Shown here: positions 1-8,628 of the stretch, one piece after another
Layout: the number at the start of each line of letters is the position of its first letter
Position numbering within the stretch: position 1 is the stretch's first letter
Origin: Agrobacterium vitis
GTDB taxonomy: Bacteria; Pseudomonadota; Alphaproteobacteria; Rhizobiales; Rhizobiaceae
Assembly: GCF_013426735.1 (NCBI RefSeq)
Contig: NZ_AP023272.1
Span: 3,144,501 to 3,208,500 of the forward strand
DNA: 64,000 nt
Direction: 5' to 3'
Made by a program: the position numbers and the translations under genes
The notes under the pieces: model-generated
Databases searched by the model: none
What the model was told of the DNA's origin: nothing
The model's input: only the letters and a program-made list of their open reading frames with translations

Positions 1-568
1 GTATGAAGACGGCAAGATGGAGAATAAGGTCAACACCTTCAAGGACTTCATCTCTGCCGCCGACCATTTGGTGAAAGAAGGCTTCACCGCTTACGACAAG
101 ATTATCGCCGAAGGCGGCTCCGCCGGCGGCATGTTGATGGGGGCCGTTGCCAATATGGCACCGGAAAAATTCGCCGGCATCATCGCCGCCGTCCCCTTCG
201 TCGATGTGCTCAACACCATGTTGGACGACACCCTGCCGCTGACCCCGCCGGAATGGCCGGAATGGGGCAACCCGATCGAGTCAGAAGAAGAATACCGCTG
301 GATCGCCGCCTATAGCCCCTATGACAACGTAGGCAAAAAATCCTATCCGCCTATTCTGGCCCTATCCGGCCTCACCGACCCCCGCGTCACCTATTGGGAA
401 CCAACCAAATGGGTGGCCAAACTGCGCGAAAACGCACCCGATGCCGGACCATATCTGCTGAAAACCAACATGTCCGCCGGCCACGGCGGCAAATCCGGGC
501 GCTTCCAGCGGCTGGAAGAGGTTGCGTTTGAATATGCCTTCGCGGTGAAGGTGGCGGGGAAGATGTGA
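1..568 (+). CDS. ptrB: Oligopeptidase B (protease II), 3' part only
   Basis: This is the C-terminal catalytic portion of an S9A prolyl-oligopeptidase-family serine peptidase that cleaves short peptides after basic residues. The frame is open from the window edge, so the gene starts upstream. The serine nucleophile is in GGSAGG (codon at 119-121), the acid residue in LTDPR, and the histidine in SAGHGGKSGR near the end, in the order and spacing of the alpha/beta-hydrolase triad. About 188 of the usual 690-700 residues are visible. A short gap separates it from the next gene, which appears unrelated. The family assignment is confident; substrate preference is inferred from family knowledge. Confidence 0.93.
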   Translation, partial: YEDGKMENKVNTFKDFISAADHLVKEGFTAYDKIIAEGGSAGGMLMGAVANMAPEKFAGIIAAVPFVDVLNTMLDDTLPLTPPEWPEWGNPIESEEEYRWIAAYSPYDNVGKKSYPPILALSGLTDPRVTYWEPTKWVAKLRENAPDAGPYLLKTNMSAGHGGKSGRFQRLEEVAFEYAFAVKVAGKM

Positions 569-665
569 GATTGGTACGGGAGCGGCGAAAGCCGCTCTTG
601 ATCCGCCCGATAGCTCAGATAAAACAATAAGCTGGATACCCTCTCAACCAAGAGAACCGCCTTTC

Positions 666-1766
666 ATGATCAAGCAGGTCACCCAACCCGGCCAGATTTC
701 CCGGCTCATCGTGAAGGGCTACAAGTCCATTGAGACATGCGACATCGAGCTTGGACGTATCAATATCTTGATCGGGGGCAATGGAGCGGGAAAATCCAAT
801 TTTATTGGGTTTTTCGGGTTTCTGCGGAAGATTTTGGATAGGCAATTGCAAGTGACCGTTGGGCAGGCTGGTGGTCCGGATGCGATCTTGCATTTTGGGC
901 GGAAGAAGACTGAAGCACTCTCTTTGGGAGTGGAGATCGGAAAAGACGAATATTATTTGAAAATCATTGCTACCGCCGACAACAGACTCTTTATAGAAAC
1001 GGAGAAGGTAAATTGGCCAAGTATTCCCTTCGGAATAGAGTGCAATGGATCATATGAAAGCGCATTAGAAACGCATCCAATTTTTCAAATTTCGCCCGAA
1101 GACACGGCCAGTTTAATGCGGAAATGGCGGGTCTTTCATTTCCACGACACCAGTTCCAGCGCCCACGTCAAGCAAATCCACAATCTTAACGACAACGAAT
1201 TTATGCGCGAAGACGCCCGCAATCTTGCAGCCTTCCTCTTGCGCATCCGTGACTACCACCCAGAGCATTACCAGCGCATCGTCAAGACCATTCGCCTGGT
1301 CGCGCCATTCTTCGGGAACTTCCACCTCCGTCCGACTGTGAACAATCCGGATAAGATCCAGCTTGAATGGACCGAAGCAGGTCAGGACGAACCGTTTTTC
1401 GCCAGCGCTTTGTCCGATGGCACCTTGCGGTTCATCTGCCTCGCCACACTGCTGCTACAACCAGACGAGTTCATGCCAGCGACCATCCTGATCGACGAGC
1501 CGGAGCTGGGCCTGCATCCCTACGCAATCAATGTACTGGCCGGGCTGATGAAATCGGTGTCCGAGACCCATCAACTGATCGTCTCCACCCAATCCGTCGA
1601 ACTGGTCGATTGTTTCGATGCCGAAGACCTGATCGTGGTGGATAAGCGTGGCGGGGCCTCGACCTTCAAGCGGCCCGATCCAGACGAACTGAAAGACTGG
1701 CTGGAAGATTACAGTCTCGGCGAGCTTTGGAAAAAGAACCTGCTCGGCGGGAGGCCGGGCCTATGA
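666..1766 (+). CDS. AAA ATPase of an OLD/RecF-like ATPase-nuclease pair
   Basis: The 366-residue protein has an SMC/RecF-like ATPase layout: Walker A GGNGAGKSN at about residues 37-45, and a late Walker B with signature region ATILIDEPELGLHP near residues 270-285, followed by an H-loop-like segment (LIVSTQS). No nuclease domain is fused to it. It overlaps the next gene by four bases (ATGA), so the two are translationally coupled. ATPases of this AAA_15/AAA_21 type paired with a small TOPRIM-like protein are known from phage-defence systems such as PARIS and the OLD/Gabija group. The defence role here is inference. The 900-1250 stretch is visibly more AT-rich than the neighbouring genes, which suggests horizontal acquisition. 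Confidence 0.85.
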   Translation: MIKQVTQPGQISRLIVKGYKSIETCDIELGRINILIGGNGAGKSNFIGFFGFLRKILDRQLQVTVGQAGGPDAILHFGRKKTEALSLGVEIGKDEYYLKIIATADNRLFIETEKVNWPSIPFGIECNGSYESALETHPIFQISPEDTASLMRKWRVFHFHDTSSSAHVKQIHNLNDNEFMREDARNLAAFLLRIRDYHPEHYQRIVKTIRLVAPFFGNFHLRPTVNNPDKIQLEWTEAGQDEPFFASALSDGTLRFICLATLLLQPDEFMPATILIDEPELGLHPYAINVLAGLMKSVSETHQLIVSTQSVELVDCFDAEDLIVVDKRGGASTFKRPDPDELKDWLEDYSLGELWKKNLLGGRPGL

Positions 1767-2347
1767 TGCGCATCAAATTACTGGTCGAAGGGCAAACAGA
1801 GGAGGCCTTTGTCAGCCAATTGCTTGCGCCATACTATGCTCATTCCGGCCTTTATCTTACGCCGATCGTTGTAAAGACCAGTCCCGGACACAAAGGCGGT
1901 ATAAGCCGTTATTCCAAGGTAAAGCCGCAGATCGAAAAACTGTGCAAGCAAGACACGAGCGCATGGATAACCACGATGTTCGATCTTTACGCACTTCCAG
2001 ATGATTTTCCCGGCAAGGCTGATCCTGCCTACACCTCCATCCAAATCGGCGCGGACAAAGCCGCTTACCTCGAGGAAAAGCTTAGCGCCGATATTGGATG
2101 CACCAATTTCCTGGCCAATTTGATCGTCCACGAATTCGAAGCTTTGCTCTTTACGGATATTGCTGCTTTTGAAATGTGGACGAATGACGATTCCGTGCTG
2201 AACCCGTTGCGCAGCGTGAGCATGAGCACCGCCCCCGAAGATATCAATGACAGTCCACAAACGGCACCTTCAAAGCGTATTCTTGCCGCCATGCCGGGGT
2301 ATCAGAAAACATTCCATGGGCCGATCATAGCCGGTGACATCGGTTTA

Positions 2348-3196
2348 GGCCGCACACTCATAAACCGGGTTTGCAAATCGGCCTGATTTTGATTCACTGA
2401 GGGCTTGATTTGGAGGCCTCTCATGACCCGTCGCCGGTTTGATCTCACCGATTTCGAATGGACTGTCATCCAGCCCTTGTTACCCAACAAGCCGCGTGGG
2501 GTGCCACGGGTTGACGACCGGCGGGTGATCAACGGCATCTTGTGGCGGTTTCGGACAGGTTCACCCTGGGCAGACGTTCCTGATCGATATGGCCCATATA
2601 CAACCTGCTACAACCGGTTCGTGCGATGGCGAAAGGCGGGTGTCTGGGATCATGTTCTGGGCGAGATTTCCAAGGCTTTCGACGGCGATATCGTTATGAT
2701 CGACAGCTCCTGTGTCCGTGTTCATCAACATGCGGCCACGGGAAAAAGGGGGATCAACACGATGGCTGCATGGGACGTTCCCGTGGCGGCTTGACCACCA
2801 AAATCCACGCCGTTGTCGATGCCGATGGCCGACCGATCCGTCTCGCACTCACAGCCGGTCAAGCCCATGATGGTCGCATGGCAGAACCATTGTTACAGAC
2901 AATCTCCAAGGGTGCGATCCTGCTGGCGGACAAGGCCTACGATACCAACGCGATCAGAGCATTTGCAAAGCAAAGGCAGGCATGGGCCAATATTCCTGCC
3001 AAGAGCAATCGGAAGGGAAGCTTCCCTTTCAGCCAATGGGTTTACCGACAGCGCAATCTCGTTGAGCGTTTCTTCAGCAAACTCAAACAGTTCAGAGGCA
3101 TCGCAACCCGTTACGACAAAGACCCATTGAACTTTCTCGCCGCTGTCAAATTGGCAGCAGCAAGAATTTGGATCAGATCGTTATGAGTCTACGGCC
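2348..3196 (+). mobile_element. IS5-family insertion sequence, IS427-like group, 849 bp
   Basis: The element is bounded by 16-bp imperfect inverted repeats: GGCCGCACACTCATAA at 2348-2363 and the complement of GGCCGTAGACTCATAA at 3181-3196 (two mismatches). A TA dinucleotide lies directly outside each end (2346-2347 and 3197-3198), consistent with a 2-bp TA target duplication as known for the IS427 group. It carries two overlapping transposase frames. The transposase stop codon lies inside the right inverted repeat. The element looks complete and sits inside the DUF4276 gene. Confidence 0.9.
2423..3186 (+). CDS. IS5-family transposase made by -1 frameshifting (two overlapping frames)
   Basis: The first frame starts at ATG 2423 (MTRRRFDLTDFEW) behind a TTTGGAGG ribosome site and ends at 2794. 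The second frame, open from 2626 to 3186, carries the remaining catalytic core (GGLTTKIHAVVDADG, LLADKAYD and the YRQRNLVERFFSKLKQ motif). The two frames share the overlap around 2740-2794. The run GGGAAAAAGGGGG at 2740-2752 reads A AAA AGG in the first frame, a plausible -1 slip site giving a fused DDE transposase of about 254 residues. Fusion by frameshift is established for IS427-type elements; use of this particular site is inferred. An indel mutation is the alternative, but both frames are clean. Confidence 0.85.
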
Positions 3197-3437
3197 TAGA
3201 CAGGATGCGTCAAAAATGCCCGCATTTCTCTACCTGGCTGAAAAAACTTGAAGGCTTGAATTGAAGATTGGCCTGCTTCAAAGCAGAGCCTCGGATATCA
3301 GGCCCATCCCCCACACGGCCAATCTTCCCAACGACCACCATTCATCCCCGGCGGCCAAGACAGTTAACGGAATTCCGCCATCCAGAAGGACGGCGGAAGC
3401 TGTTTGTCTCATCCATTCCGGTTACCAGAGCAAAGAT

Positions 3438-5636
3438 CTACTTACTCTCTGGTGAACTTCCGTGATGATGGGCGTTTGCCAATCCGCCCGCACCATCCGG
3501 CAAGCCGATGGAGACATTTTGCATCATGCCCTGGTCCTCATGGTCGAGGATGTGGCAATGCAGGACGAATTCGCCGATATAGCGTTCATAACGGGTGCGG
3601 ATGAAGATGCGGTAGACGCCTTGCGGCTTGGCGGCCTCGGGAGCATCGGGGATCGACTTGCTGCTGAGATCGCCGTTCAGCCAGGCGGCATCAACCGCTG
3701 TCAGCGGGTTCTCGACATTGCTTTTGATCCAGAGCGTATCCTTCCACACACCTCTCAGTCCGGCATATTGCGAATCCGAATTCTCCTTTCCGTCAGTGAC
3801 CGGCCCGCTGACATCGTTGCCAGCAGGATCGAGAATGCGGACGATCTGGAAGGGATTGACGTGGATATGAAAGGGATGACTGACGAAATAGGAGCGTAAC
3901 TCCCATTCCTGCGCCGTCCCCAACACCAGCTTGCGATCAACCACATTAGGATCGTAAGCCTTGGCACCGTCTGGCACATAGACGCCGACATCGTTTTGTA
4001 CGACATTGAATTGATTGCCAACCTGGAAGCCGTTAGGCCCGTTGCCACCCGCGCCAAGATTGATGAAGAACACCAGATCCTGCTTTGGCTGGCCGGCGAC
4101 TTCTTCGTCGGTGACTGTCGGATGGGGAATGAATTTCGTCAGTTTCAGCTCATCGTTCAGATCAGCGACCACCGTCTTGGCGACGTCAGGCGTGTAGAAG
4201 GCATTGGCATTGGCGATCAGCTGTTTTTTAATGTCAGCAATCGGATCACCCGCTGCTGGCGCGCCCTTCCCCCCTTTGACCCGCACGAAACCGAGAACGG
4301 ACCGAGCCTGCTGGGTGCGTGTGACCGAATCGGCGGCGTCGGTTGGCGGATTGACGATGCAGTAAAGACCGTCTTCCGGGAAATTTACCAGCAGATCGTT
4401 GCGATAGCCGGGTTGCAGGGTAACATCCTTGCGCACCTGACCTTGCTGCATGGTCAGCCCGTCGGAAGCTGCCACGACATACGGCACCGGCTGTCCGGTG
4501 CACAGGTCTTTGGCGAACCGGTCTTCCCCATCCGCATCGGTGCTGCGCTCCCGCTTGAAGAAATCCGTGGTGTTCATCTTGCGGAACTCAACCTGGATCG
4601 TGTTGCGCACGCCCGCATGCACCAGGCGCCAGCGCTCGGTCTTGCCCGTTTCGGCATTGGCGAACACCGGCCGCACCCGGCCATTGACCGTCGTGAAGCG
4701 ACCGGAATCATCCCAGCTCGAAGGCGTGAACTGGTCATAGGAAATCACCTCGCCCACTTCGTCCTTCTTGCAGCTCCAGTCGATGACATATTTTCCCTTC
4801 GTCGGGTCTTTGGAATCCGGGACAAATGTCTGTTTCAGCTTGCCATCCTTCAGGCAGGCATAGGGGATCTGCTCGAACACCAGCAGCCGTTCAGGAAACG
4901 GTTTGACCAAGGTGTCGAGGTCGCCATTGGTCTTGTCTGTCGGTGGGCGGTCGCCGCGAATGATCAGCGCGCCCGCCATGCCGCTGCCGACCTGCAAGGC
5001 GGTGGAGCCATGGCGATGCGGGTGATACCAGAATGTGCCCGCCGGATGATCGGCTGGAATATTGTATTCATATTCAAACTTCATCCCCGGATTGATCGAC
5101 AGCAGCACATTGTCGCTATTGCCGGTCGGGCTGACCCACAGGCCGTGGCTGTGAAGATTGGTGCCGTTGAAGCAATGGGGCACATCCACCGATGTATCGC
5201 TGGATGTGCAGGACGGGTCGGCCGGCAGCTGGTTGTCCAGCCTTACCCGAATGGTGTCGCCCGGCATGGCCTCGATGGTGGGAGCGACAAAGGGATGGTC
5301 GGGATCGACATTGGTGCCTTGGTAACTGCGCAAGCGCACGCGATCGAAAGGGTTATCCGGCGGCCCACCCGGTTTGCGGATCGTGCCTTCCGTATAGACG
5401 ACCTTGAGGTCGAGCACCTGTTCGCGCCCGGCATGGGGCAGCGGCACCGTGGATGGTGGCACCCGGTAAAGCGTACCCTTCGGCGCAACAGTCGATTGCC
5501 CCAGCACCGGCGGATTGCCGAATGCTTCTTCTGTGGCAGGGGGGCTTGCACCCTGCGCGGCATCCTGCGCCAGGGCTGGGCCTATCGGGCTAATGAAGGC
5601 GGCGGCCAAAAGGCAACGCCATCGAGCACTTTGCAT
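3438..5636 (-). CDS. Exported multicopper oxidase (laccase-like)
   Basis: The 732-residue protein starts with a Sec-type signal peptide ending near ALA-QDAA (about residue 23). All four copper-ligand motifs are visible in order: HSHGLW (about 162), WYHPHRHG, HPFHIHVNPF and HCHILDHEDQGMM near the C-terminus. The last supplies the type 1 copper Cys and His plus a probable Met axial ligand. It therefore should couple one-electron substrate oxidation to reduction of oxygen to water in the periplasm. It is longer than CueO (about 500 residues), with extra loops between cupredoxin domains. It stands alone with no copper-resistance partner nearby, so the substrate (Cu(I), phenolics or Mn(II)) is open. 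Confidence 0.92.
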   Translation of the reverse strand: MQSARWRCLLAAAFISPIGPALAQDAAQGASPPATEEAFGNPPVLGQSTVAPKGTLYRVPPSTVPLPHAGREQVLDLKVVYTEGTIRKPGGPPDNPFDRVRLRSYQGTNVDPDHPFVAPTIEAMPGDTIRVRLDNQLPADPSCTSSDTSVDVPHCFNGTNLHSHGLWVSPTGNSDNVLLSINPGMKFEYEYNIPADHPAGTFWYHPHRHGSTALQVGSGMAGALIIRGDRPPTDKTNGDLDTLVKPFPERLLVFEQIPYACLKDGKLKQTFVPDSKDPTKGKYVIDWSCKKDEVGEVISYDQFTPSSWDDSGRFTTVNGRVRPVFANAETGKTERWRLVHAGVRNTIQVEFRKMNTTDFFKRERSTDADGEDRFAKDLCTGQPVPYVVAASDGLTMQQGQVRKDVTLQPGYRNDLLVNFPEDGLYCIVNPPTDAADSVTRTQQARSVLGFVRVKGGKGAPAAGDPIADIKKQLIANANAFYTPDVAKTVVADLNDELKLTKFIPHPTVTDEEVAGQPKQDLVFFINLGAGGNGPNGFQVGNQFNVVQNDVGVYVPDGAKAYDPNVVDRKLVLGTAQEWELRSYFVSHPFHIHVNPFQIVRILDPAGNDVSGPVTDGKENSDSQYAGLRGVWKDTLWIKSNVENPLTAVDAAWLNGDLSSKSIPDAPEAAKPQGVYRIFIRTRYERYIGEFVLHCHILDHEDQGMMQNVSIGLPDGAGGLANAHHHGSSPESK

Positions 5637-5931
5637 GAAATCTCCTTAAGAAAAACAAGGGAATCGCGAAAAGCTACACTTTCTTTAAGTAGCAAAAAAA
5701 GCAAACACAACTTTGATGACAAAACACCAAAGCCATCGATGAACTCTGCAACGACTGATCGTCATCCCATTGTATTTATGGAGACATTTCGCAAGACGCG
5801 CCGTCTGTCCGAGGCCCGGTTGACCGACCGGCCATTTTTGGGGGCAAGTGCTGCATGCCCTTTGCATTTTCTCCTTGACGTTGCGCAGTGCAGCGGTTCT
5901 TTTGCCGCGATACCCGATCTGGAGACTGAGA

Positions 5932-6813
5932 ATGACCGTCGATACCACCCCGCGCACCCCCACCTGGACCTATGTCGATGGCGAATGGCTGTCGGGCAAT
6001 CCGCCGCTGATCGGGCCGACATCGCATGCCATGTGGCTGGGCTCGACGGTGTTTGACGGCGCCCGCTGGTTCGACGGGATCGCGCCTGACCTCGACCTGC
6101 ATTGCCAGCGGATCAACCGTTCGGCTTTGGCCATGCATATGCAGCCGACCATGAGTGCCGAGGAAATCGAGCGGCTGGCACGTGAAGGCGTGACCAGGTT
6201 CGACGGCAAGACCGCGATTTATATCAAGCCGATGTATTGGGCCGAACATGGCGCGCCCGGCTCGGTCGTGGCACCCGATGCCGCCTCCACCCGCTTTGCG
6301 CTCTGCCTGTTCGAAGCGCCCATGCACACCGCCACGCCGCACACGCTGACGGTGTCTCCCTTCCGCCGCCCCTCGCCGGAATGCGCGATGACCGATGCCA
6401 AGGCCGGCAGCCTCTATCCCAATTCTGGCCGGATGATTCTGGAAGCCCGCGCCCGTGGTTTTGATAATGCGCTGGCGCTGGACATGAATGGCAATGTGGC
6501 GGAAACCGCCTCTTCCAATATCTTCATGGTCAAGGACGGCGTGGTGTTCACCCCGATCCCCAACCGCACTTTCCTGGCGGGCATCACCCGGTCGCGCGTC
6601 ATCGCCCTGCTGCGCCAGGCGGGCTTCGATGTGCAGGAAGTCACACTCAGCGTCGCCGATTTCCTCGGTGCCGACGAGGTGTTCACCAGCGGCAATTATT
6701 CAAAGATCGCCCCGGTTTCGAGGCTCGACGGCCGAGATTATCAGGAAGGTCCCGTGACCCGTAAGGCACTGGATCTGTATATGGATTGGGCACGGTCCGG
6801 CAGCGATATGTGA
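5932..6813 (+). CDS. ilvE: Branched-chain amino acid aminotransferase (class IV PLP enzyme)
   Basis: The 293-residue class IV aminotransferase interconverts Val, Leu and Ile with their 2-oxo acids using PLP. The lysine forming the Schiff base is in TDAKAGSLYPNSG (K157), followed by ALDMNGNVAETASSNIF, which carries the conserved glutamate contacting the cofactor, and GITRSRVIALLRQ for the phosphate cup. The ATG at 5932 is chosen because GGAGACTGAG precedes it and because family proteins start at this point; an in-frame extension to 5848 lacks similarity. It is monocistronic. A D-amino-acid or other class IV aminotransferase is less likely. The gene symbol is by family; paralogues may exist elsewhere in the genome. 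Confidence 0.85.
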   Translation: MTVDTTPRTPTWTYVDGEWLSGNPPLIGPTSHAMWLGSTVFDGARWFDGIAPDLDLHCQRINRSALAMHMQPTMSAEEIERLAREGVTRFDGKTAIYIKPMYWAEHGAPGSVVAPDAASTRFALCLFEAPMHTATPHTLTVSPFRRPSPECAMTDAKAGSLYPNSGRMILEARARGFDNALALDMNGNVAETASSNIFMVKDGVVFTPIPNRTFLAGITRSRVIALLRQAGFDVQEVTLSVADFLGADEVFTSGNYSKIAPVSRLDGRDYQEGPVTRKALDLYMDWARSGSDM

Positions 6814-6831
6814 GCCACGGATAGAATTGCT

Positions 6832-7755
6832 TCATCCGTTTTCCCCTTGGTCGAAGCGAACCAGGCAACCTCGGCCCTGGCTCTTGGCGCGGTAAAGGGC
6901 AATATCGGCGGCGCGCGTCAATTGCGCCGTCTGCGTTCCATGATCTGGAAACAGGCAGTAACCAAGGCTGATGCCGAGGGATAAGCACTTGCCTTCGAAG
7001 ACCACTGGCTGGTCGGCGCAAGCGATCAGCTGCTGCGCAAGCCTTTCGGCGTTGGCGTCAGGCGCATCGTCATCATTGCAAAGAAACAGAAATTCGTCGC
7101 CGCCGAGCCGGGCGGCGAAATCGTTGCGGCCAAGGACGGCGCGGAAGCGGCAGGCCATTTCCTGCAACACTGCGTCGCCAGCGGCGTGGCCATGGGTGTC
7201 ATTAATGACCTTGAAAAGATCAAGATCACCAATCAGCACCGCAAACCGGCCCCTGCCCTCGCCCTTGATGGCCGTCAACCGATCGAGCTGGGCTTCGACG
7301 CTGGCGCGGTTGGCAAGGCCAGTGAGAATATCGTGACTGGCAAGATAGGCCAGCCGACGCGCCCCGACAATCTGCTCGGTAATATCCTGCTGCACCGAAA
7401 GGATCATCCGGTCTTCGATCATCCGGTCTTCCACCGCAATGATCCGGTCGCCGATTTCGAGCTGATCCCGGCACAGACCGCCATTGTCGACAAGACGCGC
7501 GACCAGGGTTTGAAAATACCGGACCGGATCGGTATTCCAATGAGCAAGCGCCCCGGACTGGACAAGATCGCGGAAGCCACCGGTCGGGGCCAGATGCGCG
7601 GCATAATCGTGTAATGTCCGAAACGGCTTGTTGGCAAACAACAGGCTCCCGTCCAAACGCATCAGGGCGACGGCCACCCCCATATTCTCCATGGCAAGCG
7701 TCATCGCCTCATAGTCTCCGATATCGACCCACGGCGTGATGGCATTTTCTTCCAT
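6832..7755 (-). CDS. PAS-GGDEF diguanylate cyclase
   Basis: The protein (307 residues) has an N-terminal PAS-like sensor region (about 10-130) and a C-terminal GGDEF domain with the intact active-site motif ARLGGDEFLFL, so it should make cyclic di-GMP from two GTP. The usual inhibitory RxxD site five residues before GGDEF reads GRND here, so product inhibition may be weak. There is no membrane segment, so it is cytoplasmic. The inter-domain linker contains a duplicated five-residue unit EDRMI EDRMI, coded by a 15-bp tandem repeat (see findings). It is convergent with the aminotransferase gene, 18 bp away. Confidence 0.92.
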   Translation of the reverse strand: MEENAITPWVDIGDYEAMTLAMENMGVAVALMRLDGSLLFANKPFRTLHDYAAHLAPTGGFRDLVQSGALAHWNTDPVRYFQTLVARLVDNGGLCRDQLEIGDRIIAVEDRMIEDRMILSVQQDITEQIVGARRLAYLASHDILTGLANRASVEAQLDRLTAIKGEGRGRFAVLIGDLDLFKVINDTHGHAAGDAVLQEMACRFRAVLGRNDFAARLGGDEFLFLCNDDDAPDANAERLAQQLIACADQPVVFEGKCLSLGISLGYCLFPDHGTQTAQLTRAADIALYRAKSQGRGCLVRFDQGENG

Positions 7756-7910
7756 TGATAACCCTCAAGAACAGGCGCGCATGGTAACCTCCATTCCCTA
7801 ACCTTTGGTTGTTTTAGCGTGTATGAATTCCAGCAAACTCCCTCATGGCTTCCTTCCGCTTTTTGGCTAGAAACAATTCCGCTCTGGATGCTTTTGCGCT
7901 AAGACAAACC

Positions 7911-8264
7911 ATGCTGGAAACCTCGCCTCCCGAAATTTTCGATTGCCAGACCTGCGGTGCCTGTTGCGCCTATCAGGCGGATTGGCCACGTTTTTCGCTG
8001 GAAAGCGATGAACAACTGGCAAAAATTCCCGAGAAATTCGTGGCCGCGGATCTGAGCGGCATGAAATTTGAGGTCGATGCGGCTGGCAAAGGCCGGTGCG
8101 CGGCGCTGACCGGCGATCTTGGCAAGCATGTCGGCTGTGGGGTTTACGAGGTTCGCCCGCAGGTCTGTCGTGATTGCATGCCCGGCGATCCCGAATGCAG
8201 GATTGCCCGCAAAGCCCTCGGCTTGCCCGTCGATGACCTGCCGGAGCCGGACGTCTATGACTGA
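7911..8264 (+). CDS. YkgJ-family cysteine-cluster protein
   Basis: This small protein (117 residues from ATG 7911) has the pattern FDCQTCGACC near its start and further cysteines in GRCAAL, HVGCGVYEVRPQVCRDC, matching the CxxCxxCC family (UPF0153/YkgJ), thought to bind zinc or an iron-sulfur cluster. Members are of unknown biochemical role. An upstream in-frame ATG at 7845 would add 22 residues unlike the family; neither start has a good ribosome site. It has no evident operon partner. Confidence 0.85.
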   Translation: MLETSPPEIFDCQTCGACCAYQADWPRFSLESDEQLAKIPEKFVAADLSGMKFEVDAAGKGRCAALTGDLGKHVGCGVYEVRPQVCRDCMPGDPECRIARKALGLPVDDLPEPDVYD

Positions 8265-8421
8265 TGACAGGTTTCGCCTGTTTGCTTTATTGTGTTGCGG
8301 TAGCGGTTAAAGCCGGTGCCATTACCGTCGGTAAAGGGCAAGAATCGAGGCTCTCGGGGAAGCTCCGGACAGGTCTGGAACATTATACCATCCAAGGGAT
8401 TAACCGAGGAAGGAAACTTCC

Positions 8422-8526
8422 CTCCTGCACAATTCCTTCACTCGAACTCGATTGAAGGAATTATGCAGGAGATATAAAGAGCTACAGCGAACCTTTGTGC
8501 GCCCTGTCGGGCGCACGGCGCTGTAG
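8422..8526 (+). repeat. Two-hairpin intergenic repeat, copy 1
   Basis: The first hairpin has 19-bp arms (8422-8440 and 8453-8471, one mismatch). A short spacer GATATAAAGAG-like segment follows, then a second hairpin with outer arms CTACAGCG (8482-8489) and CGCTGTAG (8519-8526) and an inner stem 8497-8504/8509-8516. A second copy in the opposite orientation lies at 56273-56385. The rest of the 8265-8628 gap shows no gene; it is the upstream region of the superoxide dismutase gene. Confidence 0.85.
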
Positions 8527-8628
8527 GGGGAGCGAATTTACCATTTCGCAGGTTGCCTCTTGTGGCCTGCAATCCTATGGTCCGCTCGCTCACGATTTCC
8601 ATACTCGATGCCAAGAGGAGATTTTATC

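Larger units (their letters stand above)
1763..3264 (+). pseudogene. DUF4276 (predicted TOPRIM-like) gene interrupted by an IS element
   Basis: The N-terminal part (1763-2347) begins with RIKLLVEGQTEEAF and has MFDLYALPDDF, the acidic motifs expected of DUF4276 proteins, which are predicted to have a TOPRIM-like fold. At 2347 the frame enters an insertion sequence and stops 14 codons later. If the IS (2348-3196) and one copy of the TA target duplication (3197-3198) are removed, the frame continues at 3199 as DRMRQKCPHFSTWLKKLEGL and ends at the stop at 3262-3264. That is the typical DUF4276 C-terminus, giving a 216-residue protein. The start at 1763 is chosen from the ATGA overlap with the ATPase. 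The disrupted copy lacks the conserved last 22 residues, so the module is probably inactive in this strain. Confidence 0.88.

Noticed and set aside
3996..6056. A 686-codon open frame on the plus strand opposite the multicopper oxidase
   Set aside because: It is the antisense shadow of a well-supported gene with all copper motifs; its own translation has no family features and arises from high GC and codon bias.
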